From positions 1-36,545 of the forward strand of contig CACHYG010000008.1 in the NCBI GenBank assembly GCA_902584015.1: a DNA stretch of 36,545 nt, in the 5' to 3' direction. The notes beneath the pieces were generated by a model, which saw only the letters and a list, made by a program, of their open reading frames with translations, was not told where the DNA came from and did no database searches. The DNA comes from an uncultured Pelagibacteraceae bacterium. Lineage in GTDB: Bacteria > Pseudomonadota > Alphaproteobacteria > Pelagibacterales > Pelagibacteraceae. Made by a program: the position numbers and the translations under genes. Positions 1 to 8,662 of the stretch are shown in pieces (positions within the stretch are counted from its first letter, which is position 1; every line of letters begins with the position of its first letter).

Positions 1-1
1 C

Positions 2-922
2 ATATCAACAATGTTTTTTTTCTCAATTTTAGGCAAAAATAAATTATTCTTTTTATCATATGTTCTTTTTTTAATTTTTTTTATTTCATTAATATTAGTT
101 CCTTTTATCGGAACAGAGGTAAAGGGATCTAAAAGATGGTTAGATATTTTTTTTCTTCCTAGGTTTCAACCGATAGAAATATTAAAACCTTTTATAATAA
201 TATTAATTTCATCAACACTAACTTTTGAGAATAAAAACTACCAATATATAAAATATTTTGTAAGTTTTTTGTTAATTTTACCAATTATATCACTTTTAGC
301 TTCTCAACCAGATATTGGGCAAACAATATTAATTTTTTTTACTTGGTTAGCTCTAATTTTTATTTCTGGAATAAATCTTTATTTATTTTTTTCATTTTTC
401 AGCATTATATTATTTTCTGTGGCATCATTAATTTTATTTTTTCCAAAATTTCAGTACATTCTAATAAGAATTACCTCATTTTTTGACCCATCATCAGGAA
501 ATAATTATCAAGCTGAAAAAGCATCAGAGGCGATAATAAGTGGAGGATTTTTTGGAAAAGGTATTGGCGAAGGGGTTTTAAAAAATAAAGTTCCCGAGGC
601 TCATACTGATTATATTGTTTCTGTAATTTCAGAGGAGTTTGGAGCAATTATGATTTTTTTTATATTATTGATATTTTTAATATTTTTATTCAAAATATTT
701 AAGAAAATTTCATATTTAAAAAATGATAAAATTAGACTTATAATTTTTGGATGCAGCATAATTATTTTTTTCCAGTTTCTAGTACATTTAGGAGTAAATA
801 TTAGAATCCTTCCTACTACGGGTATGACACTACCTTTTTTAAGCTACGGCGGATCATCAATTATTGGAAGCTCGATCCTTGCTGGAATTATATTAAACCT
901 TACAAAAAAAAATATATATTGA
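2..922 (+). CDS. ftsW: FtsW, septal peptidoglycan glycosyltransferase (5' partial)
   Basis: SEDS-family integral membrane protein that polymerises lipid II at the division septum with its partner PBP. The open frame runs to the left edge, and the region before the GTEVKGSKRWL loop (visible residues about 34-44, counted from the ATG at base 11) is shorter than in full FtsW proteins, so roughly the first transmembrane helices lie outside the window. Visible family motifs are SQPDIGQT (98-105), HTDY with the conserved aspartate (198-201) and the C-terminal GMTLPFLSYGGSS. About eight hydrophobic helices are visible. It overlaps murG by 4 bases. The sister protein RodA shares these motifs; the FtsW call rests on the neighbouring murG and murC. 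Confidence 0.93.
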   Translation: MSTMFFFSILGKNKLFFLSYVLFLIFFISLILVPFIGTEVKGSKRWLDIFFLPRFQPIEILKPFIIILISSTLTFENKNYQYIKYFVSFLLILPIISLLASQPDIGQTILIFFTWLALIFISGINLYLFFSFFSIILFSVASLILFFPKFQYILIRITSFFDPSSGNNYQAEKASEAIISGGFFGKGIGEGVLKNKVPEAHTDYIVSVISEEFGAIMIFFILLIFLIFLFKIFKKISYLKNDKIRLIIFGCSIIIFFQFLVHLGVNIRILPTTGMTLPFLSYGGSSIIGSSILAGIILNLTKKNIY

Positions 923-1992
923 AAGAAAAAATTTTAATAACCACAGGTGGTTCAGGAGGTCATGTACTTCCAGCGTTAAACTTTTATGAACATTTAAAAG
1001 AAAATTATCAAGTTTTTTTAATAACAGATTTGAGGGGATCTAGATTTATTAATTCCGAAATTTATAAATATAAGATAATTGATATTCCAGATATAAAGAA
1101 AAATTTTTTCAAAATTCCAATTAATTTAGCTATTTTATTAATTTCTATAATTAAATCATTTATTTTTTTAAAAAAAAATAAAATTGATAAAGTTATTTCC
1201 ACAGGAGGCTACATGAGTTTTCCTGTTTGCTTAGCTTCAAGATTTACAAAATCTAATCTTTTTTTATTTGAACCAAATATGGTTCTTGGAAGATCAAATT
1301 TATTTTTTATAAAACAATGTAAAAAAATATTTTGCTATTCAAACAGATTAGAGAGGTTTCCAAAATTTCACTCTAAAAAAATAAAGACTATTTATCCAAT
1401 AATCAATAAAAAATTTTACTCAACAAAAAATGAAGAAATAAATAATAAAGATGAAAATATTCTTCTAGTTGTAGGTGGAAGTCAAGGGGCAAACTTTTTT
1501 CAAACTGAACTGAAAGAGACTTTGTGTAAATTGTCAAAAAAATTTAACTTATCAGTATATCATCAAGCCAGCAAAGATAACTTTCAAAGTCTTGAACAAT
1601 TTTATCAGAAAAATAAAATTTCTTTTAAACTTTTTGATTTTGAATATTCCTTGAATAATATTTTAAAAAGAGTAACTTTTTGCATTACCCGCGCAGGTGC
1701 ATCCACTATGGCTGAATTAGTTTTTTATAAGGTTCCTTTTTTAGCAATACCATTTCCATATTCAAAGGATAATCATCAATTATTAAATGCACAATTTTAT
1801 AAAGAACATAATTGTTGCTGGATATTTGAACAAAAAGATATATTTAAAATAAATTTTTTTGAGAGAATTTCTCATATAATTGCAGATAAAAGGGAAATAG
1901 AAACAAAAAAAAAAGCAATGAGTGAATTTAGTGAAAAAAATACCTGGGAAAATAATAACAAATTAATTATTAAAACAATTTATGAAAATTAA
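919..1992 (+). CDS. murG: MurG, lipid II synthase (UDP-GlcNAc transferase)
   Basis: Peripheral inner-membrane GT-B glycosyltransferase that adds GlcNAc from UDP-GlcNAc to lipid I, making lipid II. At 357 residues it has normal family length. The N-terminal glycine-rich loop TTGGSGGH (8-15), the mid-protein GGSQGAN and the C-terminal sugar-nucleotide motif around RAGASTMAEL are all present. The start is TTG, overlapping the ftsW stop as TTGA; no better in-frame ATG precedes the TTGGSGGH motif, so translation is probably coupled to ftsW. The 3' end overlaps murC by 11 bases. Confidence 0.96.
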   Translation: MKEKILITTGGSGGHVLPALNFYEHLKENYQVFLITDLRGSRFINSEIYKYKIIDIPDIKKNFFKIPINLAILLISIIKSFIFLKKNKIDKVISTGGYMSFPVCLASRFTKSNLFLFEPNMVLGRSNLFFIKQCKKIFCYSNRLERFPKFHSKKIKTIYPIINKKFYSTKNEEINNKDENILLVVGGSQGANFFQTELKETLCKLSKKFNLSVYHQASKDNFQSLEQFYQKNKISFKLFDFEYSLNNILKRVTFCITRAGASTMAELVFYKVPFLAIPFPYSKDNHQLLNAQFYKEHNCCWIFEQKDIFKINFFERISHIIADKREIETKKKAMSEFSEKNTWENNNKLIIKTIYEN

Positions 1993-3376
1993 ATTAGCAA
2001 AATCCGAGGTTATACATTTTGTTGGTATAGGAGGTATTGGAATGAGTGGGCTCGCTCTAGTAATGAGTCGAATGGGATTTGAGGTTCAAGGCAGTGATAT
2101 AAATATTAATAAAAATATTGAAAGATTAAAAAATAATAAAATTAAAATTTTTATTGGCCATGAAAAAATAAATATCTCTCGCGCAACTATAATTGTAATC
2201 TCATCTGCAGTAAAAAAAAATAATATCGAAGTTATTTCTGCTAAAGCTAGGAGCCTACCAGTCTATAAAAGAGGAGATATGCTAGGACACATAACTTCAT
2301 TAACAAAAAATATAGTAGTAGTGGGATCTCATGGAAAAACAACAACAACGTCTCTTGTGGCAAGTATTTTATCTTTGAGTAATCTTGATCCTACAATTAT
2401 TAACGGTGGAGTTCTTAAATCGTCAAATAATTCTGCAAGACTTGGAAAAAGTAATTGGAGCATAGTGGAACTTGACGAGTCAGATGGTAGTTTTCTAAAA
2501 GTTCAACCAACTTATTCAATAATAACTAATATTGATAGAGAACATATGGATTACTATAAATCTATGAATAAATTATTAAATTTATTTGTTGAATATGTAA
2601 ATAGAGTACCTCCGTTTGGAAAGTCCTTTATCTGTATAGATGATATCAATAATCTTAAATTAATAAAATTAATTAGAGTAAAAAACTTTCTAACTTACGG
2701 TACTAATAAAAAATCAAATTTCTATATAAGTAAATTGAAACAATTAAGAGACAGCTCTTTATTTAACCTTAGGGTAAAACTGCCAGGAAAAAAAACTTTT
2801 TCTATAAAAAAAATAAAAATCCCAATAATTGGATTACACAATATAAGAAATGCAACAGCATCGATTGCGGTTTCGTTAAGTCTTGGAATACCAATAGACA
2901 AAATAAAAAAAGGATTAATAAAATTTAAAGGTGTTCAAAGAAGATTTAATAAAATATTTGAATATAAGGGAGCTAGTTTCTTTGATGACTATGCTCATCA
3001 TCCAACTGAGATCAAGGAAGTGCTAAATGGAGTTAAAAGTGCTTATTCATCAGAAAAAATTGTTTGTATATTTCAACCTCATAGAATTTCAAGACTAAAT
3101 GACCTAAAGTTAGAATTTGCAAAATGCTTTAAGAAAGCAGATGAAGTAATTTTATGTCCAATTTTTACAGCAGGTGAAACTATAAAATTAAACTTTAGCT
3201 ACGAGAGTTTTGCTAGACAAATGGCTGACCAGTCTCAAGTAAGACTTTATCATATTAAAGATAAATATAATTTAGCTAAATTTATAAAACAAAATATTTA
3301 TGGAAATAAAATTGTAATTGGAATGGGCGCTGGATCTATTTCAAGTTGGATGAAAGAATTACCAAAAATAATTTAA
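1982..3376 (+). CDS. murC: MurC, UDP-N-acetylmuramate--L-alanine ligase
   Basis: Cytoplasmic Mur ligase that adds L-alanine to UDP-MurNAc using ATP, the first peptide step of peptidoglycan synthesis. The 464-residue protein has the N-terminal Rossmann motif GIGGIGMSG (15-23), the ATP P-loop GSHGKTTTT (115-123), ELDESDG and the C-terminal DDYAHHPTE (335-343). The ATG lies inside the end of murG. In many proteobacteria murB, ddl, ftsQ, ftsA and ftsZ follow; here the coding strand ends and a convergent initiator tRNA begins one base after the stop. No hairpin terminator is visible. Confidence 0.97.
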   Translation: MKIKLAKSEVIHFVGIGGIGMSGLALVMSRMGFEVQGSDININKNIERLKNNKIKIFIGHEKINISRATIIVISSAVKKNNIEVISAKARSLPVYKRGDMLGHITSLTKNIVVVGSHGKTTTTSLVASILSLSNLDPTIINGGVLKSSNNSARLGKSNWSIVELDESDGSFLKVQPTYSIITNIDREHMDYYKSMNKLLNLFVEYVNRVPPFGKSFICIDDINNLKLIKLIRVKNFLTYGTNKKSNFYISKLKQLRDSSLFNLRVKLPGKKTFSIKKIKIPIIGLHNIRNATASIAVSLSLGIPIDKIKKGLIKFKGVQRRFNKIFEYKGASFFDDYAHHPTEIKEVLNGVKSAYSSEKIVCIFQPHRISRLNDLKLEFAKCFKKADEVILCPIFTAGETIKLNFSYESFARQMADQSQVRLYHIKDKYNLAKFIKQNIYGNKIVIGMGAGSISSWMKELPKII

Positions 3377-3377
3377 T

Positions 3378-3454
<77 letters not shown>

Positions 3455-3457
3455 CTA

Positions 3458-3664
3458 TTAAAATCTGTTTTTGAGTTTATTTAATTTTTTAACTCTTTTT
3501 ATATTTTCTTGTAGAATTCTCTTCTTTTTTTCTGAAGGTTTTTCATATGTATCTTTTAATTTTATAATTTTAAAGAAACCATCCCTTTGAAGCTTTCTCT
3601 TTAAAACTCTTAAAGCTTGTTCAACATTATTATCTTTTACTTCTATTTTAATAACTACCTCCAA
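3458..3664 (-). CDS. rpsU: Small ribosomal subunit protein bS21
   Basis: Small basic 30S protein that helps the subunit engage mRNA during initiation. The core VKDNNVEQALRVLKRKLQRDG and the lysine/arginine-rich tail identify bS21. The coordinates use the upstream TTG (68 residues). A better start is likely an ATT at 3650-3652, five bases after a perfect GGAGG (3658-3662); that would give a 64-residue protein beginning near the usual family N-terminus. With the TTG start, the GGAGG would lie inside codons 1 to 3. It sits 42 bases after trcR and 3 bases before tRNA-fMet. Confidence 0.93.
   Translation of the reverse strand: MEVVIKIEVKDNNVEQALRVLKRKLQRDGFFKIIKLKDTYEKPSEKKKRILQENIKRVKKLNKLKNRF
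3650..3662 (-). promoter_or_regulatory. Strong Shine-Dalgarno and possible ATT start of rpsU
   Basis: On the minus strand GGAGG (3662-3658) is followed by the 5-base spacer TAGTT and then ATT AAA ATA. No ATG, GTG or TTG lies at a suitable distance downstream of this site. It is among the clearest Shine-Dalgarno sequences in the window and argues for initiation at ATT. Confidence 0.55.
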
Positions 3665-3706
3665 AAAAAAGATGTCTTAACACTTTAATTTTTTTTTGTC
3701 TACACA

Positions 3707-4288
3707 TTATGAACCTTGAGATACTGAAAGTTTGGCCTTTTCCTTTTCTTTTTTCTCTCTTTTAATTCTTCTTTCAGCCTTTTCTAAAGCTAAAGATAAA
3801 TCTTTTTGAGTAAATAAATTCATAGCAACAGGATCTTTTGGATTAAGATTGTTATAATTCCAATAATTTTTATTTCTTATCGATGTAACAGAATTTTTTG
3901 TAATTCCTACAAGTTTTGCAATTTGAGAATCTTTAAGCTGAGAATGTTGCTTAAGCAACCATAGTGCAGAGTCAGGTTTATCTTGTCTTTTTGACAAAGG
4001 GACGTATTTTTTGATTTTCTTATCTTCTCCCTCAATTTCAACATCAAGAGCTTTAATTTGAAGAGATCTATTTTCATCCTTCGAAGATGACTCTATTTCT
4101 TCCCTGGTTAATTGACCAGACATAATTGGGTCATATGGTTTTATTCCTTTTGCTACTTCACCGTCTGCTATCCCTTGAACTTCAACTTCATGTAAGTTGC
4201 AGAAATTTGCTATTTGCTTGAAAGTAAGTGTAGTATTTTCCACTAACCAAACAGCTGTCGCTAATGGCATTAAAAGTCCACCAGTCAT
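3707..4288 (-). CDS. trcR: TrcR-like cell cycle transcriptional regulator (DUF1013)
   Basis: A 193-residue cytoplasmic protein of the DUF1013 family, largely restricted to Alphaproteobacteria and named cell cycle transcriptional regulator TrcR in current annotation. The N-terminal half (PLATAVWLVENTTLTFKQIA) and the middle (WLLKQHSQLKDSQIAKLVGITKNSV, about 109-135) each resemble a helix-turn-helix, so DNA binding is inferred. The tail is rich in lysine and glutamate. Its ATG overlaps the rpmE stop by one base (TAATG); Met7 is an alternative start closer to the usual family N-terminus. Targets cannot be read from the sequence. Confidence 0.85.
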   Translation of the reverse strand: MTGGLLMPLATAVWLVENTTLTFKQIANFCNLHEVEVQGIADGEVAKGIKPYDPIMSGQLTREEIESSSKDENRSLQIKALDVEIEGEDKKIKKYVPLSKRQDKPDSALWLLKQHSQLKDSQIAKLVGITKNSVTSIRNKNYWNYNNLNPKDPVAMNLFTQKDLSLALEKAERRIKREKKEKEKAKLSVSQGS

Positions 4289-4515
4289 TATTTTTTCTCT
4301 GATCTAAAGTTTTGAAATTTTTTATTAAATTTACTTACTCTTCCTTTATCCAATAATTTTTGTTTACCACCTGTCCAAGCAGAATGAGATTTTGGATCTA
4401 TCTCTAATTTAAGAACTTCCCCCTCTTTTCCCCAAGTAGATTTAGTCTCAAATTGAGAACCATCAGTCATTTCGACTTTAATGTTGTGGTAGTTTGGATG
4501 AATGTCTTTTTTCAT
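4288..4515 (-). CDS. rpmE: Large ribosomal subunit protein bL31
   Basis: A 75-residue 50S protein. [14 protein letters not shown] and the C-terminal [10 protein letters not shown] are typical of bL31. The zinc-binding cysteines of the E. coli form are absent, as in many alphaproteobacterial bL31 proteins, so this is the zinc-independent type. There is no Shine-Dalgarno before the ATG, and a good extended -10 promoter ends only 7 bases upstream. trcR follows with a one-base stop/start overlap and is probably co-transcribed. Confidence 0.96.
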   Translation of the reverse strand: MKKDIHPNYHNIKVEMTDGSQFETKSTWGKEGEVLKLEIDPKSHSAWTGGKQKLLDKGRVSKFNKKFQNFRSEKK

Positions 4516-4522
4516 AACGTGA

Positions 4523-4550
4523 CTTATAGCAAATGAAAATCATAAAACAA
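4523..4550 (-). promoter_or_regulatory. Candidate sigma-70 promoter for rpmE-trcR-rpsU
   Basis: On the minus strand TTGTTT (4550-4545), a 16-base spacer and TATAAG (4528-4523), preceded by TG in an extended -10 (TGCTATAAG). The -10 ends 7 bases before the rpmE ATG, so transcription would start at or within a base or two of the start codon. It fills most of the 35-base suhB-rpmE spacer, whose upstream end touches the suhB stop codon on the other side of the -35. It would feed rpmE, trcR, rpsU and tRNA-fMet. Confidence 0.5.
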
Positions 4551-5291
4551 TTAAAACTTACTCAATTTTTCTAGTATTTTTTCACTTATACTTGAACTTG
4601 TTGCTCTTATATCTAAATTCTCTTTTTTTGATAAATCATTTGAATGTAAAACTCCCCCTGCCTCTTTTACTAAAATAATCCCAGCAGCAATATCCCATAA
4701 ATTTAAATTTTCTTGAAAATATCCATCAAATCTTCCAGCGGCAACATATGCCATATCAAGAGCTGCGCAACCTGTCTTCCTAGTAGGTACATCAATATTT
4801 TTATATTTATTTCCATTTGTTGCAAACAAGCATGCCTTTATATCTTTTTTTTTTGAAACCCTAATTCTTTTATTATTTAAGAATGAGCCGTTATTTTTTT
4901 CAGCGTAAAACATCTCGTTTTTAATAGGGTCAAATATTAAACCACAAATAATTTCTCCATGAGACTCCAGTGCTATAGAAATAGCGAAATGTGGTATGCC
5001 ATGAAGAAAATTTGATGTTCCATCAATAGGGTCTATTATCCAAATATTTTTTTCATCTTTATTTTTTATAAACCCTACTTCCTCGCTAAGAATAGAATAG
5101 TTTTTTTTTAATTTTGATAACTCATTAATAATTATTTTTTCTGCATTTAAGTCTGCGTTACTAACAAAATCTGTAGGACCTTTAATTGATACTTGTAAAT
5201 TTTCAACCTCACCAAAATCTCTTATCAATTTCTTTGATGCCTTTTCCCCAGCTTTGATCATTAAATTTAAATTAGGTGATAATACATTCAT
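4551..5291 (-). CDS. suhB: SuhB-type inositol monophosphatase family protein
   Basis: A 246-residue Mg-dependent, lithium-sensitive-type phosphatase. Metal-binding motifs are present: E70/E71 in LSEEVG, WIIDPIDGT (84-92, D87 and D90) and LWDIAAG (198-204, D200). Members hydrolyse inositol-1-phosphate or related sugar phosphates, and E. coli SuhB also takes part in rRNA antitermination. The neighbours efp, rpmE and rpsU favour a SuhB-like role linked to translation, but the substrate cannot be told from sequence. The ATG is 4 bases after the efp stop. Confidence 0.9.
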   Translation of the reverse strand: MNVLSPNLNLMIKAGEKASKKLIRDFGEVENLQVSIKGPTDFVSNADLNAEKIIINELSKLKKNYSILSEEVGFIKNKDEKNIWIIDPIDGTSNFLHGIPHFAISIALESHGEIICGLIFDPIKNEMFYAEKNNGSFLNNKRIRVSKKKDIKACLFATNGNKYKNIDVPTRKTGCAALDMAYVAAGRFDGYFQENLNLWDIAAGIILVKEAGGVLHSNDLSKKENLDIRATSSSISEKILEKLSKF

Positions 5292-5295
5292 AAAA

Positions 5296-5856
5296 TTAAA
5301 TTTTTTTAACGTATTCTATATTTCTAGTATCAACTATTATTTCATCACCAGATTCGATAAATGGAGGTACTTGGATTTTAATTCCATTACTTAAAACAGC
5401 AGGTTTATATGAAGAGGAAACTGTCTGACCTTTTAGAGCAACATCAGTAGTCTCAACCTTACATGTAATCTGGTTTGGAAGTTGTACGGAGATTGGTTTT
5501 TCATCATAAATGCTTATAGTTACTTCCAAATTTTCTGTAAGCATATCTCCCTTATTACCAACTATTTCCTTTCCAATTTCTATTTGTTCAAAATTTTGTG
5601 GATTAATAAAATAATATTTATTTTCGTCATTGTATGAGTAATTAAATTTTATTTCCTCAACTGATGCTTTTTCTAAAGTTTCACTTGATCTAAATCTTTC
5701 ATTTAATTTGGTATTCTTGTTTAAACTCTTCATTTCAACTTGAGCAAATGCACCACCTTTTCCAGGTTTTACGTGTTGTGTTTTAAGCACTTCCCATAAA
5801 TCATTTTTATACTCTAGCAACATTCCAACTCTTATTTCGTTAGCAGATATTTTCAT
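5296..5856 (-). CDS. efp: Elongation factor P
   Basis: A 186-residue translation factor that binds between the P and E sites and relieves stalling at polyproline. The N-terminal KOW-like domain carries the modified loop HVKPGKGGAF (28-37); K33 matches the lysine that EpmA beta-lysylates in E. coli. The C-terminal OB domain ends in GDEIIVDTRNIEYV, a strongly conserved family ending. No modification enzyme is visible in the window. It overlaps the end of thiE by 4 bases (ATGA), consistent with translational coupling. Confidence 0.97.
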   Translation of the reverse strand: MKISANEIRVGMLLEYKNDLWEVLKTQHVKPGKGGAFAQVEMKSLNKNTKLNERFRSSETLEKASVEEIKFNYSYNDENKYYFINPQNFEQIEIGKEIVGNKGDMLTENLEVTISIYDEKPISVQLPNQITCKVETTDVALKGQTVSSSYKPAVLSNGIKIQVPPFIESGDEIIVDTRNIEYVKKI

Positions 5857-6479
5857 TTTAATTTTTCTATAGCTTCATATGGTTTATATTTTTTATTATT
5901 CCAAATGTAGCCTGAAATAGCTAAAAAGTTTGCATTATTCAATAATAGTTTTTTATAATTTTTATTGTTTATGCCTCCGATTGTTACAATTGGTATTTTA
6001 GTTACACTTTTTGCGTATTTTAACAAACTTATATTAGCTTTATATCTAACTCTTTTAGTTGTGCTTTTAAAAAAAGCACCAATCGCTATGTACGATGGTC
6101 GTAATTTTATGAATTTATTGATCAAGGTCTTAGAGTTATGACAAGTAATTCCAATAATTTTTTCTCTAATTATTTTTCTAGCTTTACTATATTTCATATC
6201 TTTTTGACCTAAATGACAGCCATCTGCACCTATTTTTTTTGCTATAAAAGGTTTATCATTTATAATAAATTTTGTTTTGTGTTTTTTACAAATCTTTTTT
6301 ATTTTTCTGCCTATAGAAATAATTTTTTTTTCTTTGTAGTTTTTAAGTCTTAACTGAAAGAAAGAGACTTTTCTAAGTCTTAAAATTTTCTCTAGTTCTA
6401 TACTGAATAAATGAATGTTATCGATCTTATCTGGTGAAATTAAATAAATAAATTTTCTTTTTTTTTTATTTATTTTCAA
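5853..6479 (-). CDS. thiE: Thiamine-phosphate synthase family protein
   Basis: A TIM-barrel enzyme of 208 residues expected to join HMP-pyrophosphate and thiazole phosphate into thiamine phosphate. Visible family motifs are the QLRLK strand (about 42-46), INDKPFIA, GADGCHLGQKDM, IGITCHNS, AIGAFFKSTTKR and the phosphate-binding IPIVTIGGIN. The related TenI proteins share the fold, so ThiE is likely but not proven. The start is TTG, overlapping the fba 3' end by 14 bases, followed by an A-rich lysine stretch. It lies in a carbon-metabolism operon; thiD is at 25289 on the other strand. Confidence 0.82.
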   Translation of the reverse strand: MKINKKKRKFIYLISPDKIDNIHLFSIELEKILRLRKVSFFQLRLKNYKEKKIISIGRKIKKICKKHKTKFIINDKPFIAKKIGADGCHLGQKDMKYSKARKIIREKIIGITCHNSKTLINKFIKLRPSYIAIGAFFKSTTKRVRYKANISLLKYAKSVTKIPIVTIGGINNKNYKKLLLNNANFLAISGYIWNNKKYKPYEAIEKLK

Positions 6480-7476
6480 TTTCTTCTGTCCATTTTCCCT
6501 GAGCAGCTAAAGAGCACATTTTTGCTCTATAATCGAACATTTTTTGGGTTCCATTAATATCATTGATATCTTTTGACCAAAACTTTAATGCACTTTGTTG
6601 TAATGCTCTTCCATAAGAGTAAGTCATTATAAAATTAGTATTATTTAGCTTATTTATCTCATTTAAATTTTTTGCAGCTTCTTTTTCTGTTTGTCCACCA
6701 GAAAGAAAAGCAATACCAGGAACTTCTGTTGGCACTGATTCCTTTAAACATTTTAGTGTTAATTCTGCTATTTTTTTTGCCTCTAATTTTTGATTACTTG
6801 CTGACCCAGGTAAAATCATATTTGGCTTTAGTATCGTTCCTTTTAAATCTACTTTATTTAAAATTAACTCGTCATAACATTTTTTTAATACCTCAGATGT
6901 TTTTTCTAGACAATCTTCCGCCTTATGCTTTCCATCCATTAAAACCTCAGGCTCAACAATTGGCACCATCCCACTCTCTTGAACTAATGCAGCATATCGA
7001 GCTAGCGCTTGAGCATTTGTATGAATTGCAAGTTTACTAGGAAATTTTTCTGAAATTACATAAACGGCTCGCCACTTTGTAAATCTTGCTCCAAGTTTGT
7101 AATATTCTTTAAGTCTTTCTCTAAGACCATCTAAACCTTCGGTAATTTTTTCATCTTTTGAATTAGCTAATACCTTCGCTCCAGTATCAACTTTTATTCC
7201 AGGCACAGCGCCAGAACTTTCAATAAGTTCAGGAATTGTTTCTTTATTAGATGTTGTTTGCTTTATTGTTTCATCATACAAAATTACTCCTCCAATACAA
7301 TCTTTCATGCTCTCAGATGATAAGAGCGTCTCTCTAAATAATAATCTATTTTCTGCTGTTGATTTTACATTAACAGTCTCCAGTCTTTTAGTCATAGTGC
7401 CTGTACTTTCATCAGCAGCTAAAATACCTTTGCCGTTAGAAATTATTTTTTCTGTAATGGAGTATAGCTCTGACAT
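6466..7476 (-). CDS. fba: Class I fructose-bisphosphate aldolase
   Basis: Schiff-base aldolase of 336 residues that cleaves or forms fructose-1,6-bisphosphate. It is the eukaryote-like class I type, not the short DhnA type: ILAADESTGT (18-27), KVDTG, TKWRAV (133-138), VPIVEPEV (171-178) and LKGTILKPNMILPG (211-224), with K217 at the Schiff-base position. AFLSGGQTEKEA is also conserved. No zinc ligands of class II enzymes are needed. It begins with ATG 4 bases after the pgk stop and overlaps thiE by 14 bases. With gap, pgk and tkt it likely works mainly in gluconeogenesis and pentose formation. Confidence 0.94.
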   Translation of the reverse strand: MSELYSITEKIISNGKGILAADESTGTMTKRLETVNVKSTAENRLLFRETLLSSESMKDCIGGVILYDETIKQTTSNKETIPELIESSGAVPGIKVDTGAKVLANSKDEKITEGLDGLRERLKEYYKLGARFTKWRAVYVISEKFPSKLAIHTNAQALARYAALVQESGMVPIVEPEVLMDGKHKAEDCLEKTSEVLKKCYDELILNKVDLKGTILKPNMILPGSASNQKLEAKKIAELTLKCLKESVPTEVPGIAFLSGGQTEKEAAKNLNEINKLNNTNFIMTYSYGRALQQSALKFWSKDINDINGTQKMFDYRAKMCSLAAQGKWTEEIENK

Positions 7477-7480
7477 TTAT

Positions 7481-8662
7481 TTACTCTAGTGCCTTTATAC
7501 CAGGTAATTTTTTACCTTCAAGAAATTCTAAAAAGGCTCCACCCGCAGTTGAAACAAAATTGAAATATTTTGTTAAACCAAACTTGTTAAGTGCTGCAAC
7601 AGTGTCTCCACCTCCAGCAACAGAATAAATTTCATTTTTTTTGTTTCTTTGTGCAATTTTTTTGGCGATTTCTAGACTACCATATTGAAAATTTTTGTTT
7701 TCAAAATAGCCAGCAGGCCCATTCCAAAGAACTGTTTTGCTTTCTTCAATTATTTTACTAAGTATTTTGACTGTCTCAGGACCAATATCTAAAATTAAGT
7801 CATCTTTTAAAATTTCATTTACTTTTTTTACACTTACATTACCATTTATCTCTTTACTGACAGAAACATCAACTGGATAAATTAAATTACAATTTTCTTT
7901 TTTTGATAAAGTAAAAATATTTTCAACTATATCTTCACAATTAACTTCAAAAATTGACTTTCCAATTTGATAATTTCTATTCTTCAAAATATTATTAGCC
8001 ATTCCACCAACAAATATTAAATTATCGAATTTTGTTATTAAGTTTTTTATAACATTAATTTTTGTAGATATTTTTGAACCACCAATTATACATGTTATTG
8101 GTCTTATAATATTATTTGTTATTTTTTTTAAGGCTGTTATTTCAGACATTAACTGAATTCCAGCATAAGATGGTACATATTTTGTTATTTTAGAAACCGA
8201 AGCATGTTCTCTATGAGAACAAGAAAATGCATCATTAACGTACAAATCCCCAAAACTTGCTAAGGTTTTAGCAAATTCCTCATTATTTTTCTCCTCTCCA
8301 TCATAAAATCTCAAGTTTTCAAGCATAGAAATACTACCATTTCTACCACCAAATAAATCCTGTTTTTTTAAATTATTAATATCTGTTTTTATAAAATGAA
8401 TATTTTGATTTAATTTTTCATTTAGATATTTGCAAATTGGTTCCATAGAAAGTTCTTTAATTATTTTGCCTTTTGGTCTACCAACGTGTGAAAGGATTAG
8501 TATTTTAGCATTATTATTAATTAAAAATTCTAAAGTAGGAATTATTTTATCTATTCGATTAGAATCTGTCACAATCTGATTATTAAGAGGCACATTTAAA
8601 TCTAATCTTAAAATTATTTTTTTATTCTTTAGATTTTTTGCAATACTTTCAACTGACTTCAT
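7481..8662 (-). CDS. pgk: Phosphoglycerate kinase
   Basis: A 393-residue monomeric two-domain kinase interconverting 1,3-bisphosphoglycerate plus ADP with 3-phosphoglycerate plus ATP. The N-domain substrate motifs RLDLNVP (19-25) and SHVGRPKG (58-65) are present. In the C-domain the nucleotide-binding GGSKISTK, WNGPAGYFE and SVAGGGDT motifs are intact. Length is normal for bacteria. Its ATG shares one base with the gap stop (TAATG), so translation is probably coupled to gap. Confidence 0.97.
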   Translation of the reverse strand: MKSVESIAKNLKNKKIILRLDLNVPLNNQIVTDSNRIDKIIPTLEFLINNNAKILILSHVGRPKGKIIKELSMEPICKYLNEKLNQNIHFIKTDINNLKKQDLFGGRNGSISMLENLRFYDGEEKNNEEFAKTLASFGDLYVNDAFSCSHREHASVSKITKYVPSYAGIQLMSEITALKKITNNIIRPITCIIGGSKISTKINVIKNLITKFDNLIFVGGMANNILKNRNYQIGKSIFEVNCEDIVENIFTLSKKENCNLIYPVDVSVSKEINGNVSVKKVNEILKDDLILDIGPETVKILSKIIEESKTVLWNGPAGYFENKNFQYGSLEIAKKIAQRNKKNEIYSVAGGGDTVAALNKFGLTKYFNFVSTAGGAFLEFLEGKKLPGIKALE

